Below are positions 55,285-63,824 of a stretch of DNA of 64,000 nucleotides, one piece after another. Under the pieces are notes generated by a model, which was given only the letters and a program-made list of their open reading frames with translations, had not been told where the DNA came from and ran no database searches. The position numbers were made by a program, and so were the translations under genes. The stretch is taken from contig NZ_NFKI01000007.1 in the NCBI RefSeq assembly GCF_002160305.1, positions 17,571 through 81,570 of the forward strand. The letters run 5' to 3'. Every line of letters begins with the position of its first letter. The first letter of the stretch is position 1. This DNA comes from Pseudoflavonifractor sp. An184. GTDB taxonomy: Bacteria; Bacillota; Clostridia; Oscillospirales; Oscillospiraceae.

Positions 55285-57655
55285 TCTGATTCCCATTTCC
55301 GCCAAGGTCCACCGGCGGCAGAACCGCATGACGTTGCTGTGTATTATCTTCGCTGTATTTCTGGTTACCGCCATCTTCAGTATGGTGGATCTGATGGTTC
55401 GGTGTGAAACAGAGCACTCCAAGGAAAACCACGGGTTCTGGCACATTGCCATTCAGAATCTGTCTGAAGAGGGGGCCGAGGAGATCCGGTCCCGAGGTGA
55501 TGTGGCAGCTGCATCCTGGTACGATGTGGTGAATATGGACCAGAGCCGGGCGTATGAGGTCGACGGCATCCAAACCGCCCTGTGTGGTATCGAGGAATCC
55601 TTCCGCACGGACATCATGAGCTATTTCCCTGCAGATTCCAGTATCCAGGCGAATGATGCGGCCATCTTGACGCCAAATGCCAGGGAACTGCTTGGCGTGG
55701 ATGTAGGCGAATCCATCACCTTGCGTACACCTGCCGGTGAATACTCCTTCCTAATTACCGGCTTTCGCATCGACGACAGCCGATACGCTACCAAAAATGG
55801 TACCGGAGAGGCGACTGCCCTGCTGGTAAAAGGGGAACAAATCGGGATCTTCATGAACGTCTCCACGTTTCGTCAGATTATGGAGGATAATCAGGATTCC
55901 GGCAGTGAAACCTTCTATGTCCAGTTTGCCTCACGGGCCAATATCGGCCGCGCTATCTCAGAGATCCAGGCCCAGTGTTATGTGGCAGAGGGAGATATGG
56001 AGCAGAACTTCATCCTGATGGGCCTTGCCGGTCTCAGCAACAACACCATGGTGAAGTCCCTCTATCCTTTGGCAGGGGTTCTGTTCCTGCTGATTCTGGC
56101 GGCCGGTATTCTGATGATCTCCGGGAGCCTCAACAGCACGGTTGCCCAGCGGACGCAGTTCTTTGGTATGATGCGTTGTATCGGCATGAGCAAGCGGCAA
56201 GTCATCCGATTTGTGAAATTGGAGGCCCTGAATTGGTGTAAAACCGCCATCCCCATCGGTGCGGCTCTGGGCGTTGTTATCTCCTGGGTGCTTGGCGCGA
56301 TTTTGCGGTACTGGGTGCAGGGGGAATTCTCTGATTGGCCAGTGTTCGGCGTCAGCCTCGTGGGAATTGTCAGCGGCGTCGTGTTGGGCCTGCTGACCGT
56401 CCTGCTGGCCTCCAGGTCCCCGGCAAAGCGTGCTTCACGAGTTTCTCCGGTGGCGGCGGTATCTGGAAATCTGGAGGATAAAACCCATAAGCAACACCGA
56501 ACGGAAACCAGATTTGGAAAAATCGAATCCGCCTTGGGCATCTCCCATGCGGTATCTGCCAAGAAGAATCTGGTTCTAATGTCCGGCTCCTTCGCCCTGA
56601 GTATCATTCTGTTTCTCGCATTCTCTGTGCTGGTAGAACTGCTGGGCTGCCTTCTCCCCACCGCACACTCGGCGCCAAACCTCACCATCGCCAGTCAAGA
56701 CTACTCGAATACGATCCCTTACGCTCTGGCTGAAGAGATCCGCGAGATACCCGGCGTCCGGCATGCGTTTGGCAGGATGTATCGGGAGGATATCCCTGCC
56801 TCCTTCCCTGTAGAAACTGCGGAGACGACGGTAGATCTGATTTCCTATGATGCCTTGCAGTTGGGGTGGCTCCTGGAAGATGATCTCCTGCGGAAGGGAA
56901 GCGACTTGGAGAGAGTCTATGGGAACAGCGACACGGTGCTGTGCATCTGGGATCAGGATGTGCCGTTGACCATCGGTGATACCGTCACCGTCGGCGATTC
57001 CCAAGTAGAGATCGCTGGAATGCTGACCCACAGCCCCTTCTCCAACAGCGGACAGACCAACGGCGAGATAATCCTGATTTGCTCCGAGGAGACATTCACC
57101 CGGCTGACGGGCGTGGAGGGCTATGCCATCCTTGATGTCCAAGTGACGAAGAGCGCTACGGATGAAGAGGTGGCGTCGATTGAGGAACTGGCTGGAGATC
57201 AGTACAGTTTCACCGACCGGCGGGACGAGTCGGACCGCAGCACCTTCTGGGCATTTAGCCTTTTCATCTACGGTTTCCTCGCCATCATCGCTCTGATCAC
57301 GGTGCTGAATATCGTCAACAGCATTTCTATGAGCGTTTCCGCAAGAATCAAGCAGTATGGCGCCATGCGGGCTGTAGGAATGGGCGGACGGCAGCTCACC
57401 CGGATGATTGCAGCAGAAGCGGCCACCTACGCCTTTACCGGCTGCATCGTCGGCTGTGCGGCGGGGCTGCCCCTGAGCCGTCTGTTGTATAACAGGCTGA
57501 TTACCACGAATTTTCCCTACTATACCTGGAGCATTCCGGTCCCTGCGCTGTTAGTGATTCTTCTGTTTGTGATCGGGGCGACGATTATCTCCGTCCATGC
57601 ACCGGCGAAGCGAATTCGTGGCATGTCGATTACCGATACCATCAATGAACTGTGA
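55268..57655 (+). CDS. FtsX-domain ABC transporter permease
   Basis: 795 residues: N-terminal helix (LLCIIFAVFLVTAIFSMVDL), an extracellular domain of about 200 residues, three helices with the FtsX motif (GMMRCIGMSKRQVIRFVKLE), a central helix, a second extracellular domain and a terminal FtsX triplet (GAMRAVGMGGRQLTRMIAAE). Two full FtsX units make it different from the 10-helix BceB at 45452 and closer to Firmicute peptide-resistance permeases of the MacB-like/VexP type. Function inferred from operon. Confidence 0.88.
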   Translation: MRSYLSLIPISAKVHRRQNRMTLLCIIFAVFLVTAIFSMVDLMVRCETEHSKENHGFWHIAIQNLSEEGAEEIRSRGDVAAASWYDVVNMDQSRAYEVDGIQTALCGIEESFRTDIMSYFPADSSIQANDAAILTPNARELLGVDVGESITLRTPAGEYSFLITGFRIDDSRYATKNGTGEATALLVKGEQIGIFMNVSTFRQIMEDNQDSGSETFYVQFASRANIGRAISEIQAQCYVAEGDMEQNFILMGLAGLSNNTMVKSLYPLAGVLFLLILAAGILMISGSLNSTVAQRTQFFGMMRCIGMSKRQVIRFVKLEALNWCKTAIPIGAALGVVISWVLGAILRYWVQGEFSDWPVFGVSLVGIVSGVVLGLLTVLLASRSPAKRASRVSPVAAVSGNLEDKTHKQHRTETRFGKIESALGISHAVSAKKNLVLMSGSFALSIILFLAFSVLVELLGCLLPTAHSAPNLTIASQDYSNTIPYALAEEIREIPGVRHAFGRMYREDIPASFPVETAETTVDLISYDALQLGWLLEDDLLRKGSDLERVYGNSDTVLCIWDQDVPLTIGDTVTVGDSQVEIAGMLTHSPFSNSGQTNGEIILICSEETFTRLTGVEGYAILDVQVTKSATDEEVASIEELAGDQYSFTDRRDESDRSTFWAFSLFIYGFLAIIALITVLNIVNSISMSVSARIKQYGAMRAVGMGGRQLTRMIAAEAATYAFTGCIVGCAAGLPLSRLLYNRLITTNFPYYTWSIPVPALLVILLFVIGATIISVHAPAKRIRGMSITDTINEL

Positions 57656-57676
57656 GTATTTCCAATGAAAACTGAG

Positions 57677-57714
57677 AAAAGGCGGGCGGCACTTCGCAAG
57701 CCGTCCGCCCTTTT
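57677..57714. terminator. bidirectional terminator between convergent operons
   Basis: AAAA-GGCGGGCGGC (57677-57690), loop ACTTCGCAA, GCCGTCCGCC-C-TTTT (57700-57714). It serves the transporter on the + strand and the kinase on the minus strand, whose stop codon touches it. Confidence 0.88.
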
Positions 57715-59072
57715 CAGACATTCCTTGTGGGGATAGAAATGCAAACCTCCAGCCCCTGCGGTACAGCCTGCCAGAACTGTACCGTCCCGCCGTGGGCCTT
57801 CACGATCTGCCGCACCAGTTTGAGGCCCAGGCCGTGCTCACCGTCCTGGGTGCTGGCGACATCCGCCTCCCGGTTCAGCGCCTCCAGCCGGGGGGCGTCC
57901 AACCCCACGCCATCGTCCGTCACCGTGCAGGTGCATCGCCCATCCTCCGCGCCTACCGTAACAGAGATGTGGCAGCCCCGGGGATTGTGGACGATGCTGT
58001 TGCGGATCAGGTTGTCCAGCATCCGCCGGAGGAGGGCGGTGTCACCCTCCATCCGGGCGGCACGGCCCGGATGCTCTTCAGAGAACTCAATCTCATATCG
58101 TTCCGGCAGGCCGCCGTTGAGCACCTCGCTCACCGCCTGCCGCCCGATCTCCGCCAGATTCACCGTCTCCCGGCGGATGGGCTGGAGGGCGTACTCCAGC
58201 TTGGTGGTCAGGTTCAGATCCTCCACCAGGGATCTCAGCCGCTCCCCCTGCCGTCGGATCATCCCGGCCTGCTGCCGGGCATCCGTGGGGAGAGTGTCGT
58301 CATCCTCCAGTTCGCTGGCGTAGCCCAGTACCATGGAAAGGGGAGTGCGGATGTCGTGGGATACCCCGCGAATCCACTCTGCCCGGGTGTTGTCTTTCTG
58401 CATCAGGTAATCCCCGGCTCGGTTCAGCCCCGCGTTGATCTCCGCCAGTTCCCCGCGCTCGTCCAGGGGCTGGTAGCTGCCCCGGCTCAGGTCTTGGATG
58501 CCCCGCAGGATGGGGGACATGGCTTTCTCCACCCGGCGGGTGTTCCGCAGCATCAGGAAGACCATCAGCAGCAGGTTAAACACAAAGACCGCAATGGCCC
58601 CCACCAGGAACATCATCAGGGAGGGCGTCTCCATGGAAAAGTAGTACTTCACCAGAGTGTTCGGCTCAAATCCCACCACCATCAGGGCGCCGTCCTCCCG
58701 GCTCCACACTTTCACCGGGTAGTCCTGGAGATACCAGCGGCTGAAGGATGCCACCTGGGCGCTGGTGTAGGACCGGGGCAGTTCCTCCGGCAGACCCTGC
58801 TCCCAGATCACCGTGCCGCTCTCATCCAAGAGCATGGCCCAGGCATCATGTTCTTGCAGCAGGGCCAGCGCCGTATCGTCCGCCGTCCAGGTGCCGGCCT
58901 GCTCCGTCACATGGCCGGATACCTCCCGGACAGACAGCCCGTTGTCTGTCCCGCTCATGTATCCGGCGGTCAGAACAGTCAGGACCAGCAGGAGATTCAC
59001 CACGAGGAACAGCGCCAGAATGCCAACGGTGGAGAAGATGTAGCGCCGGAAAAACCGCTGCACCGGATTCAC
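57714..59072 (-). CDS. sensor histidine kinase of the third OmpR pair
   Basis: 452 residues: membrane helices at about 12-37 and 158-178 flank an extracellular sensor of about 120 residues; HAMP-like segment (RVEKAMSPILRGIQDLSRG); phospho-His in GVSHDIRTPLSMVL (about 240); ATPase motifs NLIRNSIVHN, VTDDGVGLD, GLGLKLVRQI. The extracellular domain separates it from the BceS type. It overlaps the regulator by 4 bases and is divergent from the exporter at 59917 that it probably controls. Confidence 0.92.
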   Translation of the reverse strand: MNPVQRFFRRYIFSTVGILALFLVVNLLLVLTVLTAGYMSGTDNGLSVREVSGHVTEQAGTWTADDTALALLQEHDAWAMLLDESGTVIWEQGLPEELPRSYTSAQVASFSRWYLQDYPVKVWSREDGALMVVGFEPNTLVKYYFSMETPSLMMFLVGAIAVFVFNLLLMVFLMLRNTRRVEKAMSPILRGIQDLSRGSYQPLDERGELAEINAGLNRAGDYLMQKDNTRAEWIRGVSHDIRTPLSMVLGYASELEDDDTLPTDARQQAGMIRRQGERLRSLVEDLNLTTKLEYALQPIRRETVNLAEIGRQAVSEVLNGGLPERYEIEFSEEHPGRAARMEGDTALLRRMLDNLIRNSIVHNPRGCHISVTVGAEDGRCTCTVTDDGVGLDAPRLEALNREADVASTQDGEHGLGLKLVRQIVKAHGGTVQFWQAVPQGLEVCISIPTRNV

Positions 59073-59764
59073 GACTTCGCCCCCTTCAGATTGATCCGGT
59101 ATCCCAGCCCCTTGGCCGTCACCAGAGAGACCGGCTTGGAGGGATTAGCCTCGATCTTCTCCCGCAGGTGGCGGATATGGGTGGAGAGGGTGCTCTCGTA
59201 GCCCTGCCAGAACTCCCCACAGATCGTCTCGCACAGGATGCCGGTGGTGACGATCCGGCCGGCATTTTCATAGAGTTTCTCGAACAGCTGCAATTCCTTT
59301 GCCGTTAATGGCGTCCGTTCGCCGTCCTTCCATACTTCGGCTTTCTCCAAGTCCACCGTGGAGGCTGCCAGTTCCACCTTCCGGTTGGGCTCCGGGTAAG
59401 TCCGATGGAGAATGGCCCCCACCCGGAGCAGCAGCTCCTTTGGCAAAAAGGGCTTGGGAAGATAGTCATCCGCTCCGATTTCCAGCCCCTCGATACGATC
59501 CTCTGCCTCGCCCCGGGCGGTGAGCATCAGGACGGGCACGCGGCTGGTGCGGCGGATCTCCCGCAGGACCTCGAAACCGTCCATCCCCGGCATCATCACA
59601 TCCAAAATGATCAGCGCCGGCTGCTGCTCCCGCCAGATCTGGAGGGCCTCTTGTCCGGAGGAGGCGGTTACAAGATCGGTATAGCCTGCCCGCCGGAAGA
59701 TGGAGCACAGCATCTCCAAAAGGTCCCGGCCATCGTCTACCAATAAGATTTTATGCTCCATCAT
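59069..59764 (-). CDS. OmpR-family response regulator of the third pair
   Basis: I take the ATG at 59764 (MMEHKILLVDD), preceded on the minus strand by GGAGGGGGGTGTCCC; the long N-terminal extension upstream is excluded. 231 residues: receiver (LVDDGRDL, phospho-Asp in LIILDVMMPGMDG, TARGEAED, switch Lys in LPKPF), output domain (PLTAKELQLFEKLYENAGR, LSTHIRHLREKIEAN, LVTAKGLGYRI). The CTNTAAGGT-type direct repeats at 59845-59873 in the divergent interval are a candidate binding site. Confidence 0.93.
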   Translation of the reverse strand: MMEHKILLVDDGRDLLEMLCSIFRRAGYTDLVTASSGQEALQIWREQQPALIILDVMMPGMDGFEVLREIRRTSRVPVLMLTARGEAEDRIEGLEIGADDYLPKPFLPKELLLRVGAILHRTYPEPNRKVELAASTVDLEKAEVWKDGERTPLTAKELQLFEKLYENAGRIVTTGILCETICGEFWQGYESTLSTHIRHLREKIEANPSKPVSLVTAKGLGYRINLKGAKS

Positions 59765-59844
59765 GGGACACCCCCCTCCTTTGCCCATATTATACCGCTA
59801 AAGTGTCGGCCTGCCCATGCCCTCCGCAAAATCTCAGAGAAAAA

Positions 59845-59887
59845 TTAAGGTTGGCTCAGCGTTATCTCAAGGTGCGGGTGCTATCCT
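59845..59887 (+). promoter_or_regulatory. promoter region of the BcrAB-like operon with direct repeats
   Basis: TTAAGGT (59845-59851) and TCAAGGT (59867-59873) repeat at a 22-base interval (two turns), and TATCCT (59882-59887) may be the -10. TATAAT on the minus strand (59794-59789) probably serves the regulator gene. Direct repeats with this spacing suit an OmpR-type activator. The match to a known motif is not established. Confidence 0.5.
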
Positions 59888-59916
59888 GTTGCTACCAAGC
59901 AAAGGAGGTACCGCTT

Positions 59917-60840
59917 ATGAGCGACTGTATCATTGAAACCAAGGGCCTGACCAAACGGTATGGGGAGCAGGTCAGCGTCTCCAGTCTGGATCTCCATGTG
60001 CAGAAGGGGCGTATCTACGGCCTCCTGGGGCGCAACGGGGCGGGCAAGACCACCACCATGAAGATGCTCCTGGGGCTGACCGTCCCCACATCCGGCACAG
60101 TGACCATCTTCGGCCGGCCGCTGAAGGGGAACGAAAAGCGCGTCCTGCCCCGCATCGGCAGTCTCATCGAGTCCCCCGGGTTTTACCCCAACCTGACCGG
60201 GACGGAGAATTTGCAGATCTTCGCCCGGCTCCGGGGCCTCAAAAGTCCCAACTATATCAAAGGGGCGCTGGAGCTGGTGAACCTGCCCTACCGGGACAAG
60301 AAACGCTACGCCCAGTACTCCCTGGGCATGAAACAGCGGCTGGCCATCGCCCTGGCGGTGATGCACGACCCGGAGCTACTGATCCTGGACGAGCCCATCA
60401 ACGGCCTGGACCCCATCGGCATTGCCGAGGTGCGGGACTTCATCCGGGCGCTGTGCGACGAACGGGGAAAGACCATCCTGCTCTCCAGCCATATCCTCTC
60501 CGAGATCGCCCTGCTGGCAGATGACATTGGGATCATCGACCACGGCGTCCTCTTGGAGGAGGAGAGCCTGGCGGAGCTGGAGCAGAAGAACGGGAAGGTC
60601 CTCCGGTTCACCGTGTCCAATGCACCAGTGGCCGCGCAACTGCTCCAGCAGGAGATGGGTGTCCGGGATGTTGTGGTGGAAAGCGAACAGGCGCTGACCG
60701 TCCGGAATCTCCGCCTGGACACGGGCGCGGCGGTGCGGCGGTTTGTGGAGGCTGGGCTGGTGGTGTCCGACGCCCACCTCTATGAGGACACCCTGGAGGA
60801 CTACTTCAAGCGCATCACAGGGGGTGAGGGCATTGCTTAA
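59917..60840 (+). CDS. BcrA-like ABC transporter ATPase
   Basis: ATG 59917 with AAAGGAGGTACC upstream; 307 residues. Walker A LLGRNGAGKTT (about 37-47), signature-like YSLGMKQR, Walker B LLILDEPINGLD and switch His in LSSHIL are those of bacitracin-type BcrA/lantibiotic-immunity ATPases, and the 85-residue C-terminal extension is also typical. It pairs with the two permease genes downstream. Function: export of cell-wall-active peptides, inferred from family. Confidence 0.92.
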   Translation: MSDCIIETKGLTKRYGEQVSVSSLDLHVQKGRIYGLLGRNGAGKTTTMKMLLGLTVPTSGTVTIFGRPLKGNEKRVLPRIGSLIESPGFYPNLTGTENLQIFARLRGLKSPNYIKGALELVNLPYRDKKRYAQYSLGMKQRLAIALAVMHDPELLILDEPINGLDPIGIAEVRDFIRALCDERGKTILLSSHILSEIALLADDIGIIDHGVLLEEESLAELEQKNGKVLRFTVSNAPVAAQLLQQEMGVRDVVVESEQALTVRNLRLDTGAAVRRFVEAGLVVSDAHLYEDTLEDYFKRITGGEGIA

Positions 60841-61636
60841 ACTCCTATGGTGTGAGTTTGCCAAGCTGCGGCGCAAGCCGTTGTTCTTCGCCGCCGCTGC
60901 CGTGTCCGCCCTGATCCCCCTGGGGTGCGCCCTGTTCCTGCCGGACTTCCGGCAGTTTACCAGCGGGGCCGAGGCGGTGGATGGCATGATGTCCACCCTG
61001 TTCCAGATGAGCGCCTACCTGCTGCTCATGCCGGCCCTGGTGGTGCTGGCCTCCAACCTGCTCTTTGAGGAGCAGGACAACGACACGCTGAAAAACCTGA
61101 TGACGGTGCCGGTGAGAAAGCCGACCTTGGCCATGGCAAAGATGGCCCTGCTGTTTCTCTTTGCCACCGCTTTCATGGCGGTGGGCGGCCTGGTGATCCT
61201 GCTGATCGTGCTGGCTGCCGGGTGGGAGCCGGTGGGGTTCTGGCGGCTCTTTTTTGTGGGCGTCGGCCAGGGGATCATGATGTGGGCCGGGGCATTGCCC
61301 TGCATCCTGCTGGTGGTGCTGCTGAACCGGAGCTATATCGTCTCCGTCATCATCACCTTCTTCTACACATCTGTCAACTACATCTTCGGCCTGAACGACC
61401 TCTTTATCACCCAGCCCTTTGGCCTGAACCTGGGGACGCTGCTGCCCGGGCCGCTGACCTTCCGGTGGTACTTCCAGTACCTCGACTTCTCCAATGCCGG
61501 TGCCGAGATGCTGGGACTTCTGGAGCGGGTCAGCCCCTATTTCGTCACCACCGCCCAGGCGTTTCTGGTGACTGGAGCGGAGGCCGCGGTGTTTCTGGCC
61601 CTAATTGCGCTGGTCTATAAGCGCCAAGGCGTTTGA
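60824..61636 (+). CDS. BcrB-like ABC permease subunit 1
   Basis: The start is uncertain: GTG 60824 or TTG 60833 (GGGG lies 8 bases before TTG); both overlap the ATPase stop. About 270 residues with six helices (FAAAAVSALIPLGCALFL; LLLMPALVVLASNLLF; LFLFATAFMAVGGLVILLIV and others) and the conserved-looking FEEQDNDTLKNLMTVPVRK loop typical of lantibiotic-immunity/BcrB permeases. The second permease follows after 13 bases. Confidence 0.88.
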   Translation: MRALLKLLWCEFAKLRRKPLFFAAAAVSALIPLGCALFLPDFRQFTSGAEAVDGMMSTLFQMSAYLLLMPALVVLASNLLFEEQDNDTLKNLMTVPVRKPTLAMAKMALLFLFATAFMAVGGLVILLIVLAAGWEPVGFWRLFFVGVGQGIMMWAGALPCILLVVLLNRSYIVSVIITFFYTSVNYIFGLNDLFITQPFGLNLGTLLPGPLTFRWYFQYLDFSNAGAEMLGLLERVSPYFVTTAQAFLVTGAEAAVFLALIALVYKRQGV

Positions 61637-61649
61637 GGAGGTGCAGAGC

Positions 61650-62459
61650 ATGAAGAAGATGATTCAGACGGAGTGGTGGAAGCTGCGGCGGTGCCAGATC
61701 CTGCTGGTGGGCATTGTGGCTCTGGCCCTCTGTCCGGTGGTGCAGTATGGCAGCCAGCTGATTGTGAACCCGGAGATCCGGGACCCCAACTTTGACTTTG
61801 TCCACCTGTTCGCCAATGTGGTGTGGGGCAACACCCAAGTGTTTCTCCCCATCTCTCTGGTGATGATCGGCGGGTGGCTGATCGACCGGGAGAACACCCA
61901 CGACACCATGAAGAACCTGCTCACCGTCCCGGTGTCCTATCTCAAGCTCCTTGGGGGCAAGCTGGCGGTCACCGGCCTGCTGTCCCTGCTGTTCGGCCTT
62001 TACAGCGTGGCCGTGACGGTGCTCACAGGGACGCTGGCAGGCCTCCCAGGGCTGACGCCAGGGGTGATCCTCCAGCAGGGGGGACAGGTGGTGGCCGCGG
62101 CGCTGACCACCTTCCTGGTGTGTATGCCCATGATCCTGATTTTCGGGCAGATGCGGGGCGCCTACCTGGGCGGCTCCATCCTGACCTTTTTCCTGGGATA
62201 CTGCATTCTGTTCTTTAAGAGCGGGTTCCTGCTCTCCGCCTACCCCTTCTCTGCGGCGCTGGTGCTGGCCGGCTTTGATATGCAGGAATACAACGGGGCC
62301 ACTGAGGCTCCCAGCATTCCGCTGGCCCTCCTGGGCATGACGGCGGTCATCGTTTTGACGGCTGTGATCTTGGCCTTCTCCAGACCCAGCAGCAAGGCCG
62401 GGAGTACGAAAAAGAAAAAGGCCGGTGGACGCCGGCAGGCAAGGAGGAAAACACGATGA
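61650..62459 (+). CDS. BcrB-like ABC permease subunit 2
   Basis: ATG 61650 with GAGGAGG 8 bases upstream; 269 residues and six helices (ILLVGIVALALCPVVQYG; VFLPISLVMIGGWLID; LAVTGLLSLLFGLYSVAV and others), with the loop RENTHDTMKNLLTVPVSYLK matching the first subunit. A very basic C-terminal tail (KKKKAGGRRQARRK) is unusual and may contact nucleic acid or lipids. The gene overlaps the lipoprotein start by 4 bases. Confidence 0.88.
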   Translation: MKKMIQTEWWKLRRCQILLVGIVALALCPVVQYGSQLIVNPEIRDPNFDFVHLFANVVWGNTQVFLPISLVMIGGWLIDRENTHDTMKNLLTVPVSYLKLLGGKLAVTGLLSLLFGLYSVAVTVLTGTLAGLPGLTPGVILQQGGQVVAAALTTFLVCMPMILIFGQMRGAYLGGSILTFFLGYCILFFKSGFLLSAYPFSAALVLAGFDMQEYNGATEAPSIPLALLGMTAVIVLTAVILAFSRPSSKAGSTKKKKAGGRRQARRKTR

Positions 62460-63070
62460 AAGAAAACCGAAAGCGATGGACACCGCTCCTGACCTGCGGC
62501 CTGTTCTGCGTCCTGCTGCTGTCCGGCTGTTCCGGCATGATGCAATCACTGGCGGATGGGACGGATGCGGTACTCAATGGCTTGGCGGAGGGAACGGATC
62601 AGGTCGCCGGCGCTCTGGCGGATATGACAGACGCAGCCCTCGGTGCCGCGGCCGACGCGACGGATGACTCAGTGAAGGACGCCATTCTGGACGCCTACAG
62701 CTCGCTGATGGATACCGCCGGCTCCTGGGCGCTGACGCCGGACCGCTCCCTCCAGGGGGAGCGTGTCCGGGGCGAGGACGACTACACCGGCACCTATGCG
62801 GCTGACTATGAGGACTTCTCCGGTACGGAACTGCTCTTTGGCGGTACCACGCTGGACCGGGAGGCCGGGGATACGGTAGAGGTCACTTGCTCCCTTGCCG
62901 TCGAAGAGGGGGAGGCTGCCATCTTCCTGTGCTCCGGCTCGGAGGAGCCGGTGCTCCTGCTGTCCGAGAGCGGGGATTACTCCGGCACCATCGAGGTGGG
63001 CGGTGGAAGCGTCTATCTCGGTGTCTGGGGCGAGGGCGTGACCGGGAGCGTGTCCATTCAAATCGAGTAA
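62456..63070 (+). CDS. lipoprotein with C-terminal beta domain
   Basis: 204 residues. A lipobox LLSGC places the lipid-modified Cys at 25. Residues about 30-80 are a helical degenerate repeat (LADGTDAVLNGLAEGTDQVA and following). The C-terminal part (about 110-204) is beta-rich (DTVEVTCSLAVEEGEAAIFL). Membrane-attached lipoproteins in exporter operons often bind the peptide first; that is the likely role, without family evidence. ATGA overlap with the permease. Confidence 0.75.
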   Translation: MKENRKRWTPLLTCGLFCVLLLSGCSGMMQSLADGTDAVLNGLAEGTDQVAGALADMTDAALGAAADATDDSVKDAILDAYSSLMDTAGSWALTPDRSLQGERVRGEDDYTGTYAADYEDFSGTELLFGGTTLDREAGDTVEVTCSLAVEEGEAAIFLCSGSEEPVLLLSESGDYSGTIEVGGGSVYLGVWGEGVTGSVSIQIE

Positions 63071-63085
63071 ACTGTGAGGTGCGTC

Positions 63086-63790
63086 ATGCGGATACTGAAA
63101 AAACTACTGGTGCGGATCATTCTGCTGATCGTAGCCGCCGGGATTTTGTGCGGCAGTGTGGTGGCTGTTCTGGGCTATCTGATGTATCGTGACGCACTCA
63201 AGGAGCAGAGCTTGGAGAACAAGGTTGCAGAGGTGCAGGCAGATCCCAGCTACACGCCGCTTGCAGACCTGCCGGAGATCTATCTTGATGCGGTCGTGGC
63301 AGTGGAGGACCACCGCTTTGAACAGCATTGCGGCATCGACATCATCGCCATCGCCAGAGCTGCCTGGAACAACATCAAGTTCTGGAGCCTGCGGGAAGGC
63401 GGCAGCACCATCACCCAGCAGCTTGCCAAGAACCTGTATTTTACCCAGGAGCGGAGTTTTATCCGTAAGGCTGCGGAGGTTTTCATGGCCTTTCGGCTGG
63501 AGCAGACCTACTCAAAAGACGAGATCCTGGAGCTGTATGTCAACTCCATTTACTTTGGCGACGGCTATTACTGTGTCCGGGACGCCAGCGCGGGCTACTT
63601 TGGGAAGGAGCCTGCGGACATGACGGATGACGAGGCCACGCTGCTGGCCGGAATCCCCAATGCGCCATCCGTCTACTCGCTGACGGCGAACCCAGATCTG
63701 GCTGCGCAGCGGCAGCAGTATGTTCTCCAACAGATGGTGAAATACGGGTATCTCGGCGAGGAAGAGGCGGCGGCAATTCTGCAAAACTGA
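63086..63790 (+). CDS. monofunctional peptidoglycan glycosyltransferase (GT51)
   Basis: ATG 63086 after GAGGTG; 234 residues. One N-terminal membrane helix (RIILLIVAAGILCGSVVAVL), then the GT51 signatures: catalytic Glu in AVEDHRFEQHCGID (about 80) and GGSTITQQLAKNLYF (about 115), RKAAEVFMAFRLEQ and NSIYFGDGYY. No transpeptidase domain follows, so it is an MtgA-like enzyme polymerising lipid II. Placement after a bacitracin-type exporter suggests a resistance or repair role at the lipid II step, inferred. Confidence 0.9.
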   Translation: MRILKKLLVRIILLIVAAGILCGSVVAVLGYLMYRDALKEQSLENKVAEVQADPSYTPLADLPEIYLDAVVAVEDHRFEQHCGIDIIAIARAAWNNIKFWSLREGGSTITQQLAKNLYFTQERSFIRKAAEVFMAFRLEQTYSKDEILELYVNSIYFGDGYYCVRDASAGYFGKEPADMTDDEATLLAGIPNAPSVYSLTANPDLAAQRQQYVLQQMVKYGYLGEEEAAAILQN

Positions 63791-63824
63791 TCATGCCGCA
63801 GAAGATCCCGGGGAGGTGAGCAGC

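Noticed and set aside
57792..59201. 469-residue + strand frame opposite the histidine kinase gene
   Set aside because: The minus-strand frame encodes a textbook kinase; the + frame is His/Gln/Pro-rich shadow without motifs.
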